The translations under genes were made by a program, and so were the position numbers. A stretch of 64,000 nucleotides of DNA from Flammeovirgaceae bacterium (lineage in GTDB: Bacteria > Bacteroidota > Bacteroidia > Cytophagales > Cyclobacteriaceae), in the NCBI GenBank assembly GCA_016712035.1, contig JADJRT010000001.1, positions 124,001 through 188,000 on the forward strand. The letters run 5' to 3'. The notes beneath the pieces are model-generated. The model was not told the origin of the DNA and searched no databases. It worked only from the letters and a program-made list of their open reading frames with translations. Positions 1-9,171 of the stretch are shown piece by piece. Position 1 is the stretch's first letter, and every line of letters starts with the position of its first letter.

Positions 1-282
1 TCCCCCAATTTTAAATTGTTATACGATATTTATCACATGCAGATTATGGAAGGCGATGTGATTGCCACCATTCGCAAGCATCAAAAGTATATTGGTCATT
101 ATCATACCGGGGGCGTACCTGGTCGAAACGAAATTGATGATACGCAAGAACTTTTTTATCCAGCCATTATGCGCGCCATAGTTGAAACCGGTTTTAAAGG
201 GTTTGTAGCGCAAGAGTTTATCCCCAAACGACCCGATAAACTGGCATCGTTAAAACAAGGCGTGGGGATTTGTGACGTGTAG
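1..282 (+). CDS. Hydroxypyruvate isomerase-like TIM-barrel protein, C-terminal part
   Basis: The frame is open from the first base, so the gene begins outside the window and only the last 93 codons are present. The segment contains YDIYHMQIMEGD and GHYHTGGVPGRNEID, which are typical of the C-terminal half of hydroxypyruvate isomerase-like proteins of the xylose-isomerase/AP-endonuclease-2 TIM-barrel superfamily. These enzymes interconvert hydroxypyruvate and tartronate semialdehyde or act on related sugars in the cytoplasm. The His and Asp of YDIYHMQ and the Glu of AQEF would be metal ligands by analogy with the family. The gene runs toward the minus-strand acyltransferase. The family is clear; the exact substrate is not. 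Confidence 0.8.
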   Translation, partial: SPNFKLLYDIYHMQIMEGDVIATIRKHQKYIGHYHTGGVPGRNEIDDTQELFYPAIMRAIVETGFKGFVAQEFIPKRPDKLASLKQGVGICDV

Positions 283-295
283 TGAAACAACTACT

Positions 296-1179
296 TTATT
301 GTTGAATCAAGTCCGCTGGCCGCTTATGCTTCCACTTCTTGTGAGTCCATAAGTAATACTGAGGCTCAGCAATGATGTCTTGCTCTAGAAGAGCATTGAT
401 TTTTCTTGTAATCTCTCCGTAGCCGGTATTACGTGGATCTTCGATGGCATCCGAGAACTCATAGGTATAGTACCCCCGCTTTACTTTATTAATATGCATG
501 AAAAGCACGGGGGTGTTGAGGTGCTTCGCATACTTCTCGACACCAAAGGTCATGGGTGTGTCCTGGTTAAGAAATGGGCCCCAATAGCATCCATCGGTCT
601 TACCGGGTGATTGATCGAATGCAAATGTAACCGCGCTAAGATCTTCCGCTTTTTGAAAAGCCCGCATCGCAATCTTAGTAGATGTAAGTATCAAGCCAAA
701 CTTACTGCGAGAGGATTTTACTTTCTCATCAAAGAATTTATTCTTCAATTGCCTGTAGATAACTACCGCCTGATGCTTGATTTCAATGTTAAGCGCCAAG
801 GCCAACAACTCCCAATTATTATGATGGCCGGTTGCAATTATTACATTTTGTCCTTTTTCATAAAATCGATCAATATACTCAAGGTTGAGGGTTTCGCCCT
901 TTGCCGGACTTCAGCTTCAGACATAGTAAATGCTTTTAAGCCCTCTAATAGCAAGTCACAAAAATGACGATAGAAACCACTTACTATTTGCTTATGCTCC
1001 TGTTTTGATTTATTCGGAAAGGAGTTGGTTATGTTTTGGATTACTACCTTTTTCCGATACCCGAAAACCCGATACATAAAAATATATAAGGCATCAGACA
1101 GACCATACAAAACCCGATATGGCAAGTATGAGATGGGTATGATTATGGTGTAGAAAAAAATACTATTAAGCAGACGCAT
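296..1179 (-). CDS. LpxL/HtrB-like lysophospholipid acyltransferase, copy A (frameshifted)
   Basis: Two open segments (1179-841 and 808-296) read as one protein of about 294 residues if one base is restored near the GGG run at 897-899. The bridging frame then reads VIIATGHHNNWEL, which carries the HX4E catalytic motif of the lipid A late acyltransferase family (LpxL/LpxM, HtrB). A hydrophobic N-terminus (residues 5-25) fits a membrane-anchored enzyme that transfers acyl chains to lipid A or a related lipid at the inner membrane. DQSP and GTFLNQDTPM-type segments follow in the second half. The next gene upstream (1225-2105) is a tandem paralogue. The break is probably a sequencing indel, because copy B and many other genes here are broken in the same way. 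Confidence 0.8.
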
Positions 1180-1224
1180 AAAAAATGCTCACGCAAAGGT
1201 TAGAAAATCTACCCAGAAAACTGA

Positions 1225-2105
1225 TTATTGCTGCGTTGATTCCGCTGGTCGTTTGTGTTTCCAACGCTTGTGACTCCATAACCAAAATTCTGGTTTCGCT
1301 ATTATATCCTGCTCAAGCAGCGAATGAATGCGTTGTGTGATTTCACCATAGCCCGTTTTAATTGGCTCTTCGATTGCCTCTGTAAATTCCCAGGAGTAAT
1401 GCCCTCGTTTTATTTTATTGATGCAACCGTAAAGCACCGGGTAGTTGTATTCCTTGGCATACTTCTCTGCACCAAAGATCATCGGTGTATCCTGATTTAG
1501 AAATGTACCCCAGTAACAATTGTTGGATTTACTGGGAGATTGGTCAACCCCAAAGATGATTGCATGGAGATCCTCCCTTTGAAACGCTGACTTAGCTATC
1601 TTGGTGGAGATCATCTCCAACCCATATTTGCCGCGGGAAGATTTCATTTTTCCATCGAGCCATTGATTTTTGAAGGCCTTGTAAAGCGCCAATACTTTAT
1701 GCTTAACGGGGCCATCAATAGCCACCGCTAAAAGTTCCCAATTGTTATAATGCCCACCCGCAATGATTACACTTTGGCCTTTGTCAAGAAGCGATCCATA
1801 AATTCAGGATTGATCACTGTAAATCGCTGTTCCACTTCTTGCTGCGAAATGGTAAACACTTTAATGCTTTCCACAACCAAATCGCAGAAATGCCTGTAGA
1901 AAGCACTCATAATCTGCACATGTTCTTCGCGTGATTTTTCAGGAAATGAATTTGAAATATTTTTTAGCACCACTTTTTTGCGGTAACCGATGACTTTGTA
2001 AAGAATTACATACAAACCATCCGACAACAAATACAAAACAGGAAAGGGCAGCAGCGAAACAGGAATCAACAGCCCATAGTATAACAGAATATTTAATATG
2101 CCCAT
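1225..2105 (-). CDS. LpxL/HtrB-like lysophospholipid acyltransferase, copy B (frameshifted)
   Basis: This is a tandem paralogue of the preceding gene, about 293 residues after repair. The N-terminal segment (2105-1767) stops just before the catalytic region. One base restored near 1784-1790 joins it to a frame reading VIIAGGHYNNWEL, with the HX4E motif, and then to the 1725-1225 segment with DQSPSKSNNCYWGTFLN and a C-terminal KRWKHKRP tail shared with copy A. The protein starts with a hydrophobic membrane segment (MGILNILLYYGLLIPVSLLP). Role by family: acylation of lipid A or another lysophospholipid at the cytoplasmic membrane. The gene is 45 bp from copy A and probably cotranscribed with it. 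Confidence 0.8.
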
Positions 2106-2170
2106 ACAAGGGCAAAGGTAAGTTAATAAATCAAATCCCCTTGTTTGTTAACTTGGGTTACGGGATCCGA

Positions 2171-3035
2171 TCATTTTATTAATCGAACCCGGGCATCATC
2201 TGCTCGAATAGCAATTTTAGCATTGCCATTAGGCAAGGTTACTTGTGTGCGATCTTCCGACCGTTCTACTGTTTCAAAATCGCCTTCCGTAATTACCCGG
2301 GCATCATCATGGCGAATATCAAAGCGGCCGCCACCGCCTAAAACTTTAAAGGATACCAGCCCATCTTGCAATTCAATAAAATAATCACCTGTATCGGCAA
2401 GCGAAGTTTCCACTACAAAATCGCCATCATCCAAATGAACCATTACTTTCTCGAAGCTTGCATTCTTTATATCTACATCGGCATCATCAGCATCAACATC
2501 TAATGAACCTCTTCCGGTATCCATCCTTAGATCTCCATCATCTAATTTTATTTTGAAACTATCTCCCTTGCAGCCGGTTAGTTCAACATCCGCATCGTCT
2601 AAATCAAGTTCAATGGAACCATGAACAGTTTTAATAAAATAATCGCCATCATCGCCATTAATATCCAGACTCGTACCTTCCGGAATCTCAAGTTTGATCG
2701 TGTATTGTTCGTGATACGATCCAATGATTCCAACAGAGTTGCTATACGATCGTTCGCGAATAGAAAGATTGCCATTTTGTTCGGTGACATCCACACTAAA
2801 TTCCTGCTCTCCAAAAGATATTCCTTTGGTTGTTACCTCCCGATCAATTTTTACATGAGCCGTTTTTCGGCTCGATCCAGTAACAAATACCTTGGCATCC
2901 GAAGCATTAAGACGAATGGTGCCGGTGGCACCCATTGGGTATTCTTTATCGAGATGAAAACTACCTGATTTGGTAAGATTGACCTGTAACTGAAAACGCA
3001 GAGCACAGGATGCTGGCAAAAAGGAGGGTTTTCAT
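2171..3035 (-). CDS. Secreted DUF4097-like beta-solenoid protein with Asp-rich repeats (frameshifted leader)
   Basis: The mature part reads from about 2985 to 2171. A conventional signal peptide (MKTLLFASILCSAFSV) begins at 3035 in another frame and joins it if an indel near 2983-2987 is corrected, so I place the start there. The second half repeats DDGD and DDAD alternately every 18-19 residues (GDDGDYF, LDDADVE, LDDGDLR, ADDADVD, LDDGDFV), with two DDAR repeats near the end. Each repeat looks like one or two beta strands, as in DUF4097/adhesin-like right-handed helices. The protein should be exported to the periplasm or surface. No enzymatic residues are recognised and the function is unknown. 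It stands alone between the acyltransferases and the ArsS cluster. Confidence 0.65.
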
Positions 3036-3140
3036 AAGTGGAGTTTTGCTATGTAAGACGCAAGAACTCGAACTCAGGTTGCATTTTCTTATCAATGATC
3101 TGACACAAGATTGAATTTTTGAAGAAATTCAGCTTTTACC

Positions 3141-3876
3141 TTAGAGTTTTGAAATAAGCTCTACATAGAGTTCGGTAAGTTTTCCTTCTGCCTTACCCGC
3201 TGTGGCAATGATATCACTTATCACTGCGGGTTTCAGATTATCCGGATCGCAATCATCGGTAAGTACAGAAATGGCGCAACAAGGCAAACTCATGTGATTG
3301 GCAACAAGGGCTTCTGGCACTGTACTCATTCCTACCGCATCGGCACCAATACGCTGAAGAAACCGATACTCGGCACGGGTTTCCAGATTGGGACCCATTA
3401 CGGCTACATATACTCCTTTGTTAAGTTTGATTTTTTTGGCCTTAGCAATTTTCGTTAACAAGCTATTCATTGTCTTATCGTACGGCTGGCTCATGTCCGG
3501 AAATCTTGGGTCCGAACATTTCAAAATTGGGTCCACGCAATGGGTTGTCAGGTAAAAGATTTATATGATCATCGATCAACATAAGCTCGCCTTTTTTCCA
3601 TTTCATATTCATGTTGCCCGCAGCATTCGAAATCAGCAATTGTTTTACCCCTAGCACTTTCATGACGCGCACGGGTAACGTGATCTGTTGCATGGTGTAC
3701 CCTTCGTAATAATGAAATCGACCCTGCATGGCCAACACTTTCTTCCCTTTTACATCGCCATATATCTTCTCTACAAACTTGTTCCCCAATCCTGTTCCCA
3801 GGATAACTCCCACCTCGGGAGCGGTGATACCATGTTTCTTCAAATATTCAATGGCTTCATTTATTTGTGTAATCAT
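3141..3876 (-). CDS. Purine nucleoside phosphorylase, trimeric type (frameshifted)
   Basis: Cleaves purine nucleosides with phosphate to the free base and ribose-1-phosphate in the cytoplasm. The N-terminal half has the phosphate-binding GVILGTGLG, then GRFHYYEGY and SNAAG. The C-terminal half has VMGPNLETRAEYRFL and GMSTVPEALVANH, all typical of the human-type (PNP-I) family. The halves lie in different frames overlapping at 3475-3536. Removing one T at 3506-3507 restores the family motif FGPRFPDM and gives about 245 residues. Downstream of the ArsS, CMD and creatininase genes on the same strand, it may act on the adenosine-bearing organoarsenical made by ArsS, although ordinary purine salvage is equally possible. 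I leave the gene symbol empty because of that ambiguity. Confidence 0.88.
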
Positions 3877-3917
3877 ACTATTGGATTAAGTATCGTTTTC
3901 GATACGCGAAAAAATTA

Positions 3918-4679
3918 TCAGATATAAAAATCTTTTTTTGATGTACTTGCTATTTCGATAAAAAACGTTGCTACTTTTTGCGTTACGGTTTTAAAATATT
4001 TTTCTCCTTTTTCAGCAGAAGCTTGACGCGGATCGCCCACACCGGTATCGGCTGTTATTTGAGTCCACTTGCGCTCAGACCATGCCCATCCTTCCTGTAT
4101 GGCTTTGAATATGAATTTTTTTGCCTTGCCATCACCCGCTTCGCTTAACGGTCTTACTAAATTGGGGCGTAAGTAAAGAATCAAACTAGTCTCCATTTCT
4201 CCAGCATGATCGTCTTTATTTTCAAAAAATTCCTTTTGATCTACTGACTTCACCCAATCACATGAACATAAAAACATTTTCGGAAATTTTAATCCCAATT
4301 CCCGAATCATAGTTTTAAAATCATTTCCACCATGACTATTTAAAATAATGAGTTTATGAATTCCTTGTCTGTCAAGCACTTCAATAATATCTCTCAATAC
4401 TGCAAACTGTGTTGATGGATTCATGTTGATATCGAGTGTAACATCAAACTGGCCCGTGTTTACTCCAAACGGAATAGCAGGAAGCACGATCACTTTGGCT
4501 CCTTGATCCCAGGCCAGGCGAGCACTTTCAGCAGCAATCGCTTCCCCTTCAATAATATCTGTACCGTAGGGTAAATGATAATTATGTGCTTCGCATGCAC
4601 CCCAGGGAAGTATAGCTACATCGAAGGATGATTCTTTAATCGTTTTCCAATTACTCTCGGCAAGAATATAGGGGCGCAT
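3918..4679 (-). CDS. Creatininase family metal-dependent amidohydrolase
   Basis: A 253-residue cytoplasmic protein of the creatininase family. The metal-ligand pattern is visible in order: GACEAHNYHLPYGTD near residues 27-42, NSHGGND near 115, and DDHAGEMETSLIL near 155. Members hydrolyse cyclic amides or formamides (creatinine amidohydrolase, FAPy deformylase, the inosose hydrolase group and MftE peptidase). Which of these activities applies cannot be told from the sequence. The gene lies 41 bp upstream of the nucleoside phosphorylase and 53 bp downstream of ArsS on the same strand, so it is probably in one transcription unit with them. An AT-rich inverted run (AATTTAAAATTG) sits in the short gap before ArsS. 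Confidence 0.88.
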   Translation of the reverse strand: MRPYILAESNWKTIKESSFDVAILPWGACEAHNYHLPYGTDIIEGEAIAAESARLAWDQGAKVIVLPAIPFGVNTGQFDVTLDINMNPSTQFAVLRDIIEVLDRQGIHKLIILNSHGGNDFKTMIRELGLKFPKMFLCSCDWVKSVDQKEFFENKDDHAGEMETSLILYLRPNLVRPLSEAGDGKAKKFIFKAIQEGWAWSERKWTQITADTGVGDPRQASAEKGEKYFKTVTQKVATFFIEIASTSKKDFYI

Positions 4680-4732
4680 AGGCGCAATTTAAAATTGAAA
4701 AAATTAAAATTGTAGGGAATAGCCTACTTTAT

Positions 4733-5787
4733 CTAAATAGTTGCTCCCTGGCAACTTGATCCTGCTCCGGCCGTGCACCCGAAGCAATGTTGATTAATGA
4801 CTATTTCGCGGTTGTTTAATCTCTCAGAATCAAATGCGCTGATATGTTGCCCCACCTGCGACTCAACTTTCAAACCAAGCATCTGATTAAAGTCGCAGTC
4901 GTACATAAATCCCTGCCAATCAATAGAAATTGTATTGCGACACATAACACCAGCCACGGCTGCGGGATTAAAAGCGTTGATTAGTTTCTCCATATAATCC
5001 TCATAGTTTCCGGATTCGATGAGAAAATCCAAAAAGCGACTAATGGGAATGTTGGTGATCGTGAATAAACTATTGAAATCTATATCAAAATGTTTTTTTA
5101 GTTCGAGCTTAAAATCACGTTCTAATTGATGTTGGTCACCCGGTAAAAATGCTCCAGTCGGATTATAAACCAGATCCAATAGTAATCCAGAATCAGTTTT
5201 TCCGTAGCCAACGTCATTTAACAACCTTAAGCCTTTTATAGAATCGCCAAACACACCTTGTCCGCGTTGTCGATCTGTTTTGTCTGCATTGTAAAAAGGT
5301 AATGAAGAAACTACCCGCACCTTGTTTTCTTTAAAGAATTTTGGCAGATCCTTGTATTTAGGATTGGCCGTAATGATGGTGAGGTTAGATCGAACAATAA
5401 TCTCCTCCACTCCCATAGCTCGCGCTTGCTGCACAAACCATCTAAAATCCGGATTCATTTCTGGGGCGCCACCGGTAATGTCAAGGGTTTTTAATTTTGC
5501 TCGCTTTACTACATCCAAACATTGTTGCATGGTTTCGCGGGTCATAATTTCTTTACGATCCGGTCCGGCATCAACATGACAATGCTTGCATGTTTGATTG
5601 CACATGTAGCCAATGTTTACCTGAAATATTTCAAGGACTGCTGGTTTTAAAGGCCAATGGCCTGCCGGCTCAATTTTCTTTTTGAATGTTGGGAACTTCC
5701 CTTCCTTAAAAATTCCATTCTCCAGAATCTCGACCTGGCGCTGTTGATTAGCCAGCTGATGCTGCGCGCATGTAACGATTTGATCAT
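4733..5787 (-). CDS. arsS: Arsenosugar biosynthesis radical SAM protein ArsS (frameshift near N-terminus)
   Basis: Radical SAM enzyme of the ArsS (rSAM/Cys-rich, TIGR04167) family, which moves the 5'-deoxyadenosyl group of SAM onto dimethylated arsenic to give dimethylarsinoyl-adenosine. The [4Fe-4S] motif is CNQTCKHC, followed by HVDAGPDRKE and TGGAPEMNP. The C-terminal Cys-rich part has MCRNT, YDCDFNQMLG and CFGCTAGAGSSCQG, all typical. The uninterrupted segment starts at 5605 inside the protein. Further upstream the same frame reads QLANQQRQVEIL and LKPAVLEIFQVNIGY. A start at 5787 (MIKSLHARS) joins it if one base near 5760 is restored, which gives about 351 residues as expected for the family. 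No ArsM methyltransferase is in the window. Confidence 0.9.
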
Positions 5788-5837
5788 TCTTGATGTGGGG
5801 AGGGTTGCTCTGGGGGATTTAATTCAATATCTATTAT

Positions 5838-6173
5838 CTACATAGAAAGCTTCTTGGCTTTGTTCATCATCATTACTCCATGCACTAACGAAGCCCCGCC
5901 ACGGATAGCAGCCGCTACGTGTATAGCTTCCATCATCCCCTTTTCTGTAGCTCCTTTTTCCAGGGAGTCTTGCGTATACGCATCAATACAATAGGGACAT
6001 TGCACGGTGTGCGCAACCGCAAGCGCGATTAATGATTTTTCACGGGCTGTTAAATCACCTTCTTTAAAAACATCGCCATAGTAATCAAAAAATTTTGCAC
6101 CCAAATTGTTCTCCCATTCACTGATGTTCCCAAACATTTTTAGATCAGCCGGATTGTAGTAAGAATGTTCCAT
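5838..6173 (-). CDS. Arsenosugar-associated peroxidase-like CMD-domain protein
   Basis: A 111-residue protein of the carboxymuconolactone decarboxylase/AhpD fold. The redox-type motif CPYCIDAYT lies near residues 60-68, followed by an alpha-helical IHVAAAIRGGASLVHG segment typical of the family. A small AhpD-like family (TIGR04029) is known to accompany ArsS genes, and this one lies 50 bp upstream of the ArsS start on the same strand, so it is probably cotranscribed. It probably handles peroxide or thiol redox chemistry of the arsenical in the cytoplasm; that role is inferred from the family and position. It is probably the first gene of the cluster. Confidence 0.88.
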   Translation of the reverse strand: MEHSYYNPADLKMFGNISEWENNLGAKFFDYYGDVFKEGDLTAREKSLIALAVAHTVQCPYCIDAYTQDSLEKGATEKGMMEAIHVAAAIRGGASLVHGVMMMNKAKKLSM

Positions 6174-6284
6174 AAGTATAAGTTAAGTTTATTTTGAAAA
6201 TAGCATAATAGAAATTATTGAAATGACAGACGCCCGACAAATTGTGCGAAAGTAAAACGATAACCTATCTGCCAGCAATTTAGT

Positions 6285-7214
6285 TTACGCAGGCAGTGCG
6301 ATTTGATAACTTTTACCCTTTTTAACTTTTAACCGGGGTTGCCGAAGCCATGGGTTGTACCTTTTAAGAAGTTTATAATTGCTACCATTATTTTTGGCAA
6401 AAGATACCAGATCGGGAATATCTTCATTTACATCGATATACCGTAAGGGCTCAGGATTGTACAAATGTTCCGGTTTTATTTTAAAGCCATACTTAGCCGG
6501 ATTTTCAAAAATTTCTTTGATAGCTAAAATTCGGAATACATAGCGCGAAGTTTCATCATTCAAATGCGCATCATAGTAATTATCTACTTGGTTATCTTCC
6601 AGATCGCTTCGAATGCCCGCAACCCCACGATTGTAAGATGCAGCTACCAACGTCCAGTTACCAAATTTTTCATATGCTTTCTTAATGTATTTGCATGCCG
6701 CTTCGGTTGATTTAATAGGATCGTAACGTTGATCCACCTCTCTCGTAATTTCAAGGCCCAGTTCTTTACCCAGGGCCTCAAGGATTTGCCAATAGCCAAC
6801 AGCATTTTTAGGAGAAACCCAGTTAACTAATCCGCTTTCAATTAGTGGTAAGTATTTAAAATCCTCAGGAATGTTATTCGCTTTTAGAATTTCCGTAATC
6901 CGCGGGAGCCAACGATTGGCGCGTTTTAATAAAAATAGCGTGCTGCTTTGTAAATAGATATTTACCTGCAATTCGCGGTCGAGCCGCTCCATAACATCGG
7001 GTAATTCGAGTGGCGCATCCTCGCCTGCAAAAGAAATTTTCGCTGGTAAATCATAGCTTACTGCCAAAAAAGGTTGCATTGATTCCATCGTTACAATAGG
7101 TTCTAATACCGATTCGGGCTCTTTCGTTTTTGTGCGTGTCGATTGATCATACAATACGTACACGAGAAGTAAACCAATTGAAAGAGGGGCCAGATAACTT
7201 AAAATCCTTTGCAT
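6285..7214 (-). CDS. Membrane-anchored lytic transglycosylase, MltD/SLT type
   Basis: A 309-residue protein with an N-terminal membrane segment (LSYLAPLSIGLLLVYVLY, residues 4-21) and a lytic transglycosylase domain at about 95-250. The catalytic glutamate is in LPLIESGL. It is followed by the family segments AVGYWQILEALGKELGL, RYDPIKSTEAACKYIKKAY and TLVAASYNRGVAGI. The last 55 residues (DVNEDIPDLVSFAKNNGSNY and KVKKGKSYQIALP) resemble a degenerate LysM-like end. The enzyme cleaves peptidoglycan glycan strands with formation of 1,6-anhydro-MurNAc in the periplasm. It ends 17 bp downstream of the LOG gene and probably shares a transcript with it. Confidence 0.87.
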   Translation of the reverse strand: MQRILSYLAPLSIGLLLVYVLYDQSTRTKTKEPESVLEPIVTMESMQPFLAVSYDLPAKISFAGEDAPLELPDVMERLDRELQVNIYLQSSTLFLLKRANRWLPRITEILKANNIPEDFKYLPLIESGLVNWVSPKNAVGYWQILEALGKELGLEITREVDQRYDPIKSTEAACKYIKKAYEKFGNWTLVAASYNRGVAGIRSDLEDNQVDNYYDAHLNDETSRYVFRILAIKEIFENPAKYGFKIKPEHLYNPEPLRYIDVNEDIPDLVSFAKNNGSNYKLLKRYNPWLRQPRLKVKKGKSYQIALPA

Positions 7215-7231
7215 AATAAAAAAGTGGTCAA

Positions 7232-7990
7232 TTAAAAGTTCGGAGAGAGCAAATACCGTGCGTAAAACTCATCAATAACCTTTACGGCATCCTGTGGAGT
7301 ATCCACTACGTTAAAAAGCTCGAGGTCTTCTTCACTAATCATTTTTTCAGACACTAATATCTCTTTCACCCACTTTAACCAACCGGTCCAGAATTTTTTG
7401 CCAACCAACACAATAGGGAAACGACCAATTTTTTTCGTTTGAATAAGCGTCAAAGCTTCAGTTAATTCATCCAGCGTGCCAAACCCACCCGGCATAATGA
7501 TAAAGCCTTGCGAGTATTTAACAAACATGACTTTTCGTACGAAGAAATAATCAAACATAATCAGCTTATCAGAATCTATGTATGGATTCCCTTTTTGTTC
7601 GAACGGAAGAAAAATATTTAATCCTACTGATTTGCCGCCTGCTTGCTTGGCTCCTTTATTACCGGCCTCCATAATACCCGGACCACCGCCCGTCACCACG
7701 CCATATCCGTGGTATACCAATTCGGCCGCAATGTCTTCAGCCATTTTATAATACGGATGGTTGGGTTTTACGCGTGCCGATCCAAAAATCGTAACGCACG
7801 GTCCAATCTTAGCAAGCTTTTCAAAGCCTCCCACAAACTCGCTCATCACTTTAAAAATCATCCAGGAATCAGAACTCTTTATTTCTGCCCAGTCTTTATC
7901 TTTAAAAGCTTTGCGGATGCGATGTGCCTCCTCTAATGCTTCCTGATTAATTTTACCTGTTACTTTTTTCTTTGTTACTTTTGAAGCCAT
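7232..7990 (-). CDS. LOG family (TIGR00730) nucleoside monophosphate phosphoribohydrolase-like protein
   Basis: A 252-residue cytoplasmic Rossmann-fold protein of the LOG/lysine decarboxylase-like family. The signature GGGPGIMEAGNKGA lies near residues 101-114 and the active-site motif PGGFGTLDELTE near 167-178. Characterised relatives hydrolyse N6-modified AMP or other nucleoside 5'-monophosphates to the base and ribose-5-phosphate. The specific substrate in this organism is unknown. A Lys-rich N-terminal tail (MASKVTKKKVTGK) precedes the domain. The start of this gene is divergent from the GH130 lipoprotein gene. Confidence 0.88.
   Translation of the reverse strand: MASKVTKKKVTGKINQEALEEAHRIRKAFKDKDWAEIKSSDSWMIFKVMSEFVGGFEKLAKIGPCVTIFGSARVKPNHPYYKMAEDIAAELVYHGYGVVTGGGPGIMEAGNKGAKQAGGKSVGLNIFLPFEQKGNPYIDSDKLIMFDYFFVRKVMFVKYSQGFIIMPGGFGTLDELTEALTLIQTKKIGRFPIVLVGKKFWTGWLKWVKEILVSEKMISEEDLELFNVVDTPQDAVKVIDEFYARYLLSPNF
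7976..7983 (+). promoter_or_regulatory. Putative -7 promoter box for the GH130 gene
   Basis: TACTTTTG matches the Bacteroidota -7 consensus TAnnTTTG and lies 37 bp before the start at 8021. No convincing -33 TTTG was found at the usual spacing. It overlaps the beginning of the divergent LOG gene. Confidence 0.4.
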
Positions 7991-8020
7991 ATCGATTAAA
8001 AAATTTTTTCAAGTTACTAA

Positions 8021-9166
8021 ATGATACGCATATCCAATTTATTAAACCTTAGATCAACAGGCCTGCTTGCTTTGGGGATGTTGATACTTCTGACCTCCTG
8101 TTCAACCCCTGAACATGAAAACAGGTATGCATACGACAGCACGTGGGCGATGATGCCGTTTACAAAACTTAATGATGTAAATCCAATTCTTGCGGCCAGC
8201 GATGGCGTATTTACTTGCCCCATTCTAAAACAAGAAGTGAAGTGGGAAGAGAAAGATGTATTTAATCCAGCTGCTGTGTTTCGCAATGGAGCTATCTATC
8301 TTTTTTATCGTGCCGAAGACACGATCGGGAAATATGCGGGTACCTCGCGCATCGGATTGGCCATGGGATCGGACGGAGTGAATTTTACGCGCATGCGCGA
8401 ACCCATAGTTTATCCGGCTGAAGATTTCATGAAAGTATATGAATGGGAAGGTGGTATTGAAGATCCACGCATTGTTGAAAGTGCGATGGGTACCTATATT
8501 ATGACATACTCGGCCTATGATGGCAAAACCGCCAGAATGTGCTTAGCCTCATCCACCGATTTACTAAACTGGACAAAGCATGGACCGGTGCTTACGGGCG
8601 AGTATCTTGATTTATGGAGTAAGAGCGGAGCTATTGTTGCCCGGCAGCAAGGAAATAAAATTATTGCGGAGAAAATCAACGGTAAGTATTGGATGTATTT
8701 TGGTGATACTGATTTATTCATGGCCACATCGGATGACTTGATTCAATGGGAACCCGTGGTAGACGAAAACAATAAATTAATATCTGTTCTACAACCACGG
8801 CCTGGCTATTTCGATAGCCGCCTGGTAGAAAGTGGTCCTTATGCTTTGCTTACTGATAAAGGCATCTTGTTATTGTATAACGGCATGAATCTAGAAACAG
8901 GAGGTGACCCGACTTTGCCGGCCGGAGCGTATTGCTCCGGGCAGGCATTGTTTGATCCTGAAGATCCAACGGAACTTATTGACCGACTTGAAAATTATTT
9001 TTTACGTCCCGATCAACCTTACGAAATGGAAGGCCAGATAAATCAAGTATGTTTTATTGAGGGACTAGTTCCAATAAATGGTAATTGGTTCTTGTATTAT
9101 GGCACAGCCGATTCTAAAATTGGGGTTGCTAAGTTTACTGAAAAGGGTCAGGCACTTCCTCTTTAG
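8021..9166 (+). CDS. GH130-like glycoside hydrolase/phosphorylase lipoprotein
   Basis: A 381-residue protein with a lipoprotein signal (LGMLILLTSC, Cys near residue 28) and a five-bladed propeller of the GH130/GH43-like type. GGIEDPRIVE carries the Asp expected as the general acid in GH130. DVFNPAAVFRNGAIYLFYR, SRIGLAMGSDGVNF and VCFIEGLV are other family segments. GH130 enzymes act on beta-mannosides, some as cytoplasmic phosphorylases and some as surface hydrolases. The lipobox points to an envelope location and so to a hydrolase, though the specificity is not decidable here. There is no SusC/SusD pair beside it. The gene is convergent with the epimerase gene and 5 bp from its stop. Confidence 0.82.
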   Translation: MIRISNLLNLRSTGLLALGMLILLTSCSTPEHENRYAYDSTWAMMPFTKLNDVNPILAASDGVFTCPILKQEVKWEEKDVFNPAAVFRNGAIYLFYRAEDTIGKYAGTSRIGLAMGSDGVNFTRMREPIVYPAEDFMKVYEWEGGIEDPRIVESAMGTYIMTYSAYDGKTARMCLASSTDLLNWTKHGPVLTGEYLDLWSKSGAIVARQQGNKIIAEKINGKYWMYFGDTDLFMATSDDLIQWEPVVDENNKLISVLQPRPGYFDSRLVESGPYALLTDKGILLLYNGMNLETGGDPTLPAGAYCSGQALFDPEDPTELIDRLENYFLRPDQPYEMEGQINQVCFIEGLVPINGNWFLYYGTADSKIGVAKFTEKGQALPL

Positions 9167-9171
9167 CTATT

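Noticed and set aside
5322..5579. Open plus-strand frame opposite ArsS
   Set aside because: It is the complement of a strongly conserved radical SAM domain and has no independent support.
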